In this document: positions 58,765 through 64,000 of the stretch, piece after piece
Numbering within the stretch: position 1 is the first letter of the stretch
Layout: each line of letters begins with the position of its first letter
Position numbers and translations under genes: made by a program
Assembly (NCBI GenBank): GCA_029974015.1
Contig: JARKUF010000002.1
Span: 1 to 64,000 of the forward strand
From: Spirochaetota bacterium
Lineage (GTDB): Bacteria; Spirochaetota; UBA4802; JAGODF01
DNA length: 64,000 nucleotides
Direction: 5' to 3'
The notes under the pieces: generated by a model
Told to the model about the DNA's origin: nothing
Databases searched by the model: none
The model's input: only the letters and a program-made list of their open reading frames with translations

Positions 58765-59850
58765 ATGAGTGACGAAAGCGTACAGCCGGCGGGTGACGAG
58801 GGCCGGGACATCAGCTTTAACATCGCGCTTTTCTATACCGGAGGCGACGCCGACAAGGCGAAGGAGATGGTGGAAGGGAAGTATCGGGACCTCCATATCA
58901 TCACTTCAACGTTTGTTGCATCATCCCTATCCGGGGCGTTCATTCTCTTTTACAATATCAAGCATCTCAAACTGGTCGACTCGTACAACTACATAACACC
59001 GGGGACCCCTCCGAAAAACCTCGATCCCGAAGGGAACTGGTGGGATTTTGAAAAAAGGCTCGTCTTGCTCGCCCGTTCCGGCGAACACGACGAAATCTTA
59101 GGCAAGACCCTCAGGGACGGTTTTCTCAGGGCCTTCTCCCTGACATTCATCACCGATCTGAACAAATTCCTTGAGAACGACGACGACATTTCCCTTAACC
59201 GCCTCATCCAGAAGGTGGTCCAGGATTCCCTTGGCCTGCAGCGCCTGGAGATGCGGGTCTTTTCTTTCAATACCACTTCCCTCGAAATGGAATTGAAGGC
59301 CGTTACAACACGAAAACTCGACAAACACGCCCTGGAAACCCAGAAGATGGACGCCGCAGGGCGCGTTCAAACCATTGAGGAAAAGCCCGGGCGCAAAATT
59401 CCAAAGGTAGGGGAAGACGGCGTGAAGCTCATACTGGGCTGCTCGTTTATACTGTCACCTATCAAGGGCAAGGATGTCACGAAGCTTCAGGTGGGGGACC
59501 GTATCCGCATCAATATCGTCGACAAAAGCCCGAGGGCCATCGGAGTTGCAAGGGCCTTCAATGCCTACGACGAGCAGAATGGAAAGTTCCAGCCAGTCAA
59601 TGCGCGCATCAAGCAGGTGGAAAAGCTGGAAGGGAAGGGAGTGGAAGTATACGCCCTCCTGGCCAGAGGGATACTCGCCCGCATTGTCGAGGAAGAGGAC
59701 AATATAAAAGTCGCCATGGACCCCAACTACGTGTGGCAGGGGGAAGAGGATGTGCAAACGAAGGCCAACATGGCGGGCCTTCTGATTGTGCTCCTCATCA
59801 TCGCCATCTGCACCGCCGTCGTCATAGCCGTCATAAAGCTCCTTTCTTAA
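58765..59850 (+). CDS. Tail-anchored protein of unknown function
   Basis: A 361-residue protein I do not recognise. There is no signal peptide, and one hydrophobic segment lies at the very C-terminus (MAGLLIVLLIIAICTAVVIAVIKLL), so most of it should face the cytoplasm. The N-terminal part begins DISFNIALFYTGGDADKAKEMVEGKYRD and includes a helix-rich region (RAFSLTFITDLNKFL). The central part is strand-rich with KLQVGDRIRINIVD, like a small barrel. It lies between a CheY-like regulator and a hybrid kinase, all in the same direction. A role in signalling or in membrane regulation is only a guess. Confidence 0.65.
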   Translation: MSDESVQPAGDEGRDISFNIALFYTGGDADKAKEMVEGKYRDLHIITSTFVASSLSGAFILFYNIKHLKLVDSYNYITPGTPPKNLDPEGNWWDFEKRLVLLARSGEHDEILGKTLRDGFLRAFSLTFITDLNKFLENDDDISLNRLIQKVVQDSLGLQRLEMRVFSFNTTSLEMELKAVTTRKLDKHALETQKMDAAGRVQTIEEKPGRKIPKVGEDGVKLILGCSFILSPIKGKDVTKLQVGDRIRINIVDKSPRAIGVARAFNAYDEQNGKFQPVNARIKQVEKLEGKGVEVYALLARGILARIVEEEDNIKVAMDPNYVWQGEEDVQTKANMAGLLIVLLIIAICTAVVIAVIKLLS

Positions 59851-60021
59851 TTTCCCGTTCCGGAATTCCGCCATCATTGACGGCGAGGGATTACTCTCCC
59901 GTCCCGCCTGTCCCGCACCGGACCGGGATTAATTATGTGCCGCGGGAGAAATTTCGCTTGTAATCATATGGCGGGACGTTATGGTGCAAAAAGCGTTGTA
60001 AAGTATGGCACGATACTTCAA

Positions 60022-62304
60022 ATGGATCACCTGATTGCACTCCCTTCGGCGGGGTCCATAGCCGTGGCGGCCATCGCCCTTTTCCTCGCCGTCACCCAGG
60101 GATTATTTGCCCTTCGCAGGCCAAGGTATGGCTGGACAGCCTGGGGAAGCCTAATTTCCTTCTCAACCTTCGGGTATTCCCTTGCCGTGGCGTTCCAATA
60201 TAATAGTGAACGTATAGACCTTGTACAACTCGTGGACCGCATACAGCTTTCCTTTATTCTTCTGCTCATCCACGGATTGTATGGATACACCCTTTCCTTT
60301 TTCGGCATAGCATCAAGAAAAAAACACGCCGTCATCGGATTCATACACCTGGTTTTCCTGGCCTTCATCTGGGGTACCGGCCTCATCGTTTCCAGCGAAT
60401 TGACCTCGAGGAACTTTTTCCTGCTGGGACGCCCCTATGTGGAATCGGAATACGGACCTGCAGGCGCGCTTTTTCTATGCTATATGATAGCCGCGGCCCT
60501 GTACACTTTATTCATCTGGGTGGCCAGATTCAGGGAGAACGCCCGTATAGCCTTCTGGTATATTGCGGGATTCACTGCCTGGTTCCTCATGGCCCTTCAC
60601 GATTTTCTTGCATCCCTGGGGATGCCGGCGCCGCTGTTTATCATGGAGTACGGTTTCCTGAGCTTTTCCATTTTTGTTCTCGCCGTTTCCCTGAGGGTAT
60701 ATGACAATCTTGTTGCCCGTCTCCATAAGCGGGAGGCCGCCCTGGAGGAGGAAATGGAACGTCTTTTTACCACACTCAGTTCTATCGGCGACGGCGTGGT
60801 GGCCGTGGACCAGAACGAAAGGATATCCCTCATGAATCCCGTGGCGGAGGAACTCACGGGATGGAAAGAACACTCGGTCCGGGGTACGCCGGTCCAGGAG
60901 ATACTGCTGCTTATTGACGCTTCTTCACGTCTCCCCGTTGAGGATTTCATAAAGAAGGCCGGAAAAACCGGGGTTCCGGTCCATCGGAAAAAAACTACGG
61001 TGCTTATCGCCAGGGACGGGACGGAAAGGATCATTGCCGACAGCTGCGCTCCCATGCACGACCGAGAAGGGAAAATCATCGGTTTTGTGGTCGTCTTCAG
61101 GGACATCACCGACAGAATCAAAACGGAGGAGGTGCTCGCAAAGGCGAGAAACAGCGAGTCCCTGGCCATCCTTGCCGGAGGCATTGCCCACGATTTCAAC
61201 AACATTCTAACGAGCATAGTGGGTAACGTATCCCTGGCATGCCTCAACCTCGATCCCAATGACCATACCTACAAGCTTCTTTCCGACGCGAAAAAAGCAT
61301 CTTTCAGCGCAAGGGACTTGACACGCCAGCTTTTGGCCTTCTCCCGTGGGGGCGCTCCGGTGAAACGCACCGCTACCCTTGTTGAACTAATCCGCGATAC
61401 CGTGGAGTTCGCCCTGAGCGGTTCCAGGGTGAAGTGCGTATTCCACCTTCCCGGCGATCTCTGGGCCGCCGACGTCGACCAGGGGCAGATCAGCCAGGTC
61501 CTGAACAATATCGTCATCAACGCCGATCAGGCATTGGACGGCGGGGGGGTGATTGAAGTGAGGGCCGAAAATCTCCACGTCTTCCGGGACCGTATCATCA
61601 CGGGCATGGAAGAACCTCAACACATGCCGCCGGGAAAATATGTGAAGATAAGCGTGAGAGACCGTGGTTCCGGCATTCCCGAAGAGCACCAGAAAAGGAT
61701 ATTTGAACCATACTTTACCACGAAACAGCGCGGCATGGGACTTGGCCTGGCCACGGTGTATTCTATTGTAAAAAAACATGAAGGATATATTCAACTGGAA
61801 TCGAAACCCGGGGCAGGGACGACTTTCAGCTTCTACCTGCCCGCTGCCGAGGGAAATCCACAATTGCAGGATGCCGATGAGGGGGGAATATTTGGCAAGG
61901 GCAAGATACTCATCGTCGACGAAGAAGAGGACGTCGCCCGGGTTTCTCTGCGGCTCGTGGCAGGGCTCGGATACGATGCAGATTCCGCCCTGAGCATCGA
62001 CCTGGCCGTGGACAAGTACAACTATGCCATGGCCCAGGGGGCGCCATTCGACGTGGTAATAGTTGACCTCACCATGTCCGGTACGGACGGGGCCAGGGAA
62101 TGCCTCGCCCGATTGAAGAAAATCGACGATAATGTTAAGGCCGTGGTGTCGAGCGGCTACAGCAATGACCACGTCATCATGGAGTACTGGAATTTCGGGT
62201 TCTCCGCGGCCCTGCGTAAACCCTACAGCCTGGAGGACCTGGGAAGGGCCATTCGAGAGACCATTGCCGGACCCATTCGCGGAAAACCCTTGTCTGAAAA
62301 GTGA
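60022..62304 (+). CDS. 7TM-PAS hybrid sensor histidine kinase
   Basis: A protein of about 760 residues. Seven hydrophobic segments (about 10-225) form a 7TM sensor, followed by a PAS domain (FTTLSSIGDGVVAVDQNERI, about 250-365), the phosphorylation site LAGGIAHDFNN, an ATPase domain (NNIVINADQAL; GSGIPEEHQKRIFEPYFTTK; GMGLGLATVYSI) and a C-terminal receiver (KILIVDEEEDV, VVIVDLTMSGTDG, RKPYS). I prefer ATG at 60022 because the preceding 29 codons are polar and precede the first helix; its ribosome site is weak. The catalytic half resembles the kinase at 17222, suggesting a common origin. Confidence 0.88.
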   Translation: MDHLIALPSAGSIAVAAIALFLAVTQGLFALRRPRYGWTAWGSLISFSTFGYSLAVAFQYNSERIDLVQLVDRIQLSFILLLIHGLYGYTLSFFGIASRKKHAVIGFIHLVFLAFIWGTGLIVSSELTSRNFFLLGRPYVESEYGPAGALFLCYMIAAALYTLFIWVARFRENARIAFWYIAGFTAWFLMALHDFLASLGMPAPLFIMEYGFLSFSIFVLAVSLRVYDNLVARLHKREAALEEEMERLFTTLSSIGDGVVAVDQNERISLMNPVAEELTGWKEHSVRGTPVQEILLLIDASSRLPVEDFIKKAGKTGVPVHRKKTTVLIARDGTERIIADSCAPMHDREGKIIGFVVVFRDITDRIKTEEVLAKARNSESLAILAGGIAHDFNNILTSIVGNVSLACLNLDPNDHTYKLLSDAKKASFSARDLTRQLLAFSRGGAPVKRTATLVELIRDTVEFALSGSRVKCVFHLPGDLWAADVDQGQISQVLNNIVINADQALDGGGVIEVRAENLHVFRDRIITGMEEPQHMPPGKYVKISVRDRGSGIPEEHQKRIFEPYFTTKQRGMGLGLATVYSIVKKHEGYIQLESKPGAGTTFSFYLPAAEGNPQLQDADEGGIFGKGKILIVDEEEDVARVSLRLVAGLGYDADSALSIDLAVDKYNYAMAQGAPFDVVIVDLTMSGTDGARECLARLKKIDDNVKAVVSSGYSNDHVIMEYWNFGFSAALRKPYSLEDLGRAIRETIAGPIRGKPLSEK

Positions 62305-62526
62305 AAAAGGCCATACGCCAAGCCCTGCCGTGAATCCACGCTTTGCCCCGTCCTTCATCCCACAGGAACCTGCATTGACGCGTCGCATCCGCCCGTACCC
62401 TTCTTGTTTTCACCGTGGTTAAAAGGAGTGTCACCCGCGACGGCCATAAAGATGAGTTGTACCATGTCATTCGAGGGGGCCTGACTTTTTCATCGACGCA
62501 GGGGAGCGAAGAAAACTATTGACAGA

Positions 62527-63645
62527 ATGGGGGGCCGAAAGAACGGTACTTCCATGGTGCCCTCTGCTTCGAAATTACAATCGCGCCCGTCACCCTTCGC
62601 CGAATTCAGCGTGCGCCTCATCCCACGGATCGACGGCGCGCTGTCGCGCCATTTCGACAGGAAAATCAGCGCCTCTGACGGCCTCAGGAGAGATATCTTT
62701 CTTGACCTTAAGGAGTACTGCACCAGGGAAGGGAAGCGGATACGCCCTCTCCTGCTGCTCCTCGCTTTCAGTGAGTATCGACGCGCCGGAGGGGCCATGA
62801 GCGGCGCTCTGGGCGCCGCCGCCGCCCTGGAGCTGATGCATTCTTTTCTCCTTATACAGGACGATATCATCGACCGGTCGGACCTGCGGCGCGGCGAGAA
62901 GACCCTCCATGTTATCGCCGGTGAGAAGTACGGCGCGTACTCGCACAACCCGGGTATTGGCAGCGACGTGGCCCTCATAATGGCGGACATCCTCATGGCC
63001 GGGGCCCTGGAGCTCGTGCATTCCGCCAATTTTACCCCGCCAGTGAAGTCCAGGTTTCTTAAAATATTTACTGAAACCTACGAACGGACTGCCTATGGAC
63101 AGGTCCTCGACATACTCTATTCACGGCCCCGGCGGGTCTGCGACCTTACAGTGCCCGGAGAGATAGGCATAGAGAAAACCGCTTACTACACCATGGTCTA
63201 TCCCCTGATGATGGGGTATGTCCTTTCAGGAGGGACCGCGAAGAAGGAGATGGAACGGATCCGTGATTTCGCCCTTCCCCTTGGCCTTGCGTTCCAGACC
63301 AGGGACGACATTTTAGGTGTCTATGGAGGGAAAAAGAAAACCGGGAAGCCCTCCGATTCGGATCTTGTGGAAGGAAAATTCACTTTCCTCGTAGCGCACA
63401 CACTGAAGAACCTTGACCATACACGGCGGCGTGATTTCATGTTATTGTTCAGCGCCCCGGAGAAGAGCGCTGCCGACCTGGCTTTTCTTCGCGGATTGAT
63501 GGACGGCACAGGGGCCCATGAGAAAGCCCGGGAGCGCCTGGAGGAGCTGACGGCCATTTCAAGGTCGCGCATGGCGAAGCTCTCCATCTCTCGCCGCGGC
63601 CTCGCTCTTCTGGAGGGGCTTGTCGAGATGACGGGGGAGGAGTAA
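62527..63645 (+). CDS. Polyprenyl diphosphate synthase
   Basis: A trans-prenyltransferase of 372 residues that elongates allylic diphosphates with isopentenyl diphosphate. The first aspartate-rich motif is LLIQDDIIDRSDLRRGEKTLH and the second is FQTRDDILGVYGGKKKTGK (quoted in part from the family region), with GKRIRPLLLLLAF before them. Chain length cannot be told; geranylgeranyl or longer is possible. The start is uncertain: ATG at 62527 or 62554, neither with a clear ribosome site. Its stop overlaps the start of the next gene (TAATG). Confidence 0.88.
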   Translation: MGGRKNGTSMVPSASKLQSRPSPFAEFSVRLIPRIDGALSRHFDRKISASDGLRRDIFLDLKEYCTREGKRIRPLLLLLAFSEYRRAGGAMSGALGAAAALELMHSFLLIQDDIIDRSDLRRGEKTLHVIAGEKYGAYSHNPGIGSDVALIMADILMAGALELVHSANFTPPVKSRFLKIFTETYERTAYGQVLDILYSRPRRVCDLTVPGEIGIEKTAYYTMVYPLMMGYVLSGGTAKKEMERIRDFALPLGLAFQTRDDILGVYGGKKKTGKPSDSDLVEGKFTFLVAHTLKNLDHTRRRDFMLLFSAPEKSAADLAFLRGLMDGTGAHEKARERLEELTAISRSRMAKLSISRRGLALLEGLVEMTGEE

Positions 63646-64000
63646 TGGAGGCCGGGCCTGCGAAACTTCCGCTCCTCTTCTGGATTTATGTGGCGGCGTC
63701 CTTCATCATCGCCGCGGCCTTAGCTCCCCCGGCCTGGTCCGCCGGGGCCATTTCCCCCATAGAGTATCCCGACCGCTCCATCGGCAATACCAGGCCTCCC
63801 TTCATCTGGCAGGACCTTTACAACGAGCGCGACCGCCGGTATAATGTGAAATATCGCCTCACGGTAAAGGAAAAAAAAGAAGCGTCTTCACGCTCCTGGC
63901 TTTTCATGCCAGCCCTGCATCATGCAACCTATTATACCTTTACCGCTCCGGAGCCCCTCGGGAAGGGGGAATATCTGTACACAATCGAGCGGCTGGTGGA
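63645..64000 (+). CDS. Exported protein, start only
   Basis: The stop TAA of the prenyltransferase gene overlaps ATG at 63645, preceded by GGGGGAGGAG. At least 118 codons remain open to the window end. The N-terminus has a long hydrophobic segment (LLFWIYVAASFIIAAALAPPAW), a signal peptide or anchor, followed by a strand-rich part (RYNVKYRLTVKEKKE). Translationally coupled to the prenyltransferase gene; function unknown. It is absent from the supplied track because it runs off the end. Confidence 0.7.
   Translation, partial: MEAGPAKLPLLFWIYVAASFIIAAALAPPAWSAGAISPIEYPDRSIGNTRPPFIWQDLYNERDRRYNVKYRLTVKEKKEASSRSWLFMPALHHATYYTFTAPEPLGKGEYLYTIERLV

Noticed and set aside
61387-62388. 333-codon minus-strand ORF
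   Set aside because: Antisense to the hybrid kinase at 60022.

Overview
The window looks like chromosomal DNA of a spirochaete, probably a Leptospira-like or deep-branching uncultured Spirochaetota lineage. The best evidence is the flagellar cluster flgB-flgC-fliE-fliF-fliG-fliH-fliI-fliJ, followed by a lytic transglycosylase and a protein resembling FlbB, the collar protein of spirochaete periplasmic flagella. A SemiSWEET, a second EF-G-like GTPase and many PAS sensor proteins fit this. Two TonB-dependent receptors indicate an outer membrane. The genome is GC-rich. No rRNA genes or CRISPR arrays are visible; one tRNA gene is present. No database search was possible, so family names rest on motifs read by eye.

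Layout. (1) 1-3700 is an AT-richer, decayed accessory segment: IS21-like terminal repeats, a broken VapBC-type toxin-antitoxin pair, an AbiEii-type nucleotidyltransferase gene cut by an IS630 element, and a chimeric remnant of CDP-glycerol/teichoic-acid-type genes. (2) 3.7-12.9 kb holds divergent glnS and gltX, a DUF3108-like lipoprotein with a transglutaminase-like protein, an exported methyltransferase-fold protein, a formylglycine-enzyme-like lipoprotein and an APC permease. (3) 13.0-19.5 kb holds a cobalamin riboswitch with a BtuB-like receptor, a GAF/degenerate-GGDEF membrane protein and a hybrid histidine kinase. (4) 19.8-28.5 kb is the flagellar operon. (5) 28.6-38.4 kb holds envelope lipoproteins (DUF4349-like), engB-rimI, a four-subunit 2-oxoacid:ferredoxin oxidoreductase with an ACT-domain gene, fusA and a TPR protein. 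(6) 38.5-53.5 kb holds a PAS kinase with its NarL-type regulator, an exported thioredoxin, etfBA, tRNA-Thr, a STAS protein, a PAS-LuxR protein, a SemiSWEET, a second EF-G, a pseudouridine synthase, a 7TM-PAS-SpoIIE phosphatase and a degenerate kinase-like protein. (7) 53.5-64 kb holds rlmN, a second TonB receptor, a DUF362/ferredoxin protein, a CheY-like regulator, an unknown tail-anchored protein, a 7TM hybrid kinase, a polyprenyl diphosphate synthase and the start of an exported protein.

The most unusual feature is a dispersed intergenic repeat family. It is built around a GC-rich hairpin (GTTTTCCCGCCCGCC, a 3-nt loop, then GGCGGGCGGGAAAAC) with a GGCAACCTCTAA edge. In the fullest copies a conserved linker joins it to a second, AT-centred hairpin (GGGGACCT...AGGTCCCC), giving about 120 bp. 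At least ten copies or fragments lie between genes. One copy, at about 37.6 kb, is nested into a larger cruciform-like structure. In two or three places the element edge supplies an AGAGG sequence placed like a ribosome-binding site for the next gene. No protein in the window is obviously responsible for its spread.

Functionally the window combines motility, signalling (three histidine kinases, partner-switching parts and several degenerate signalling domains), ferredoxin/flavoprotein-linked metabolism of 2-oxoacids, and cobalamin or metal uptake.
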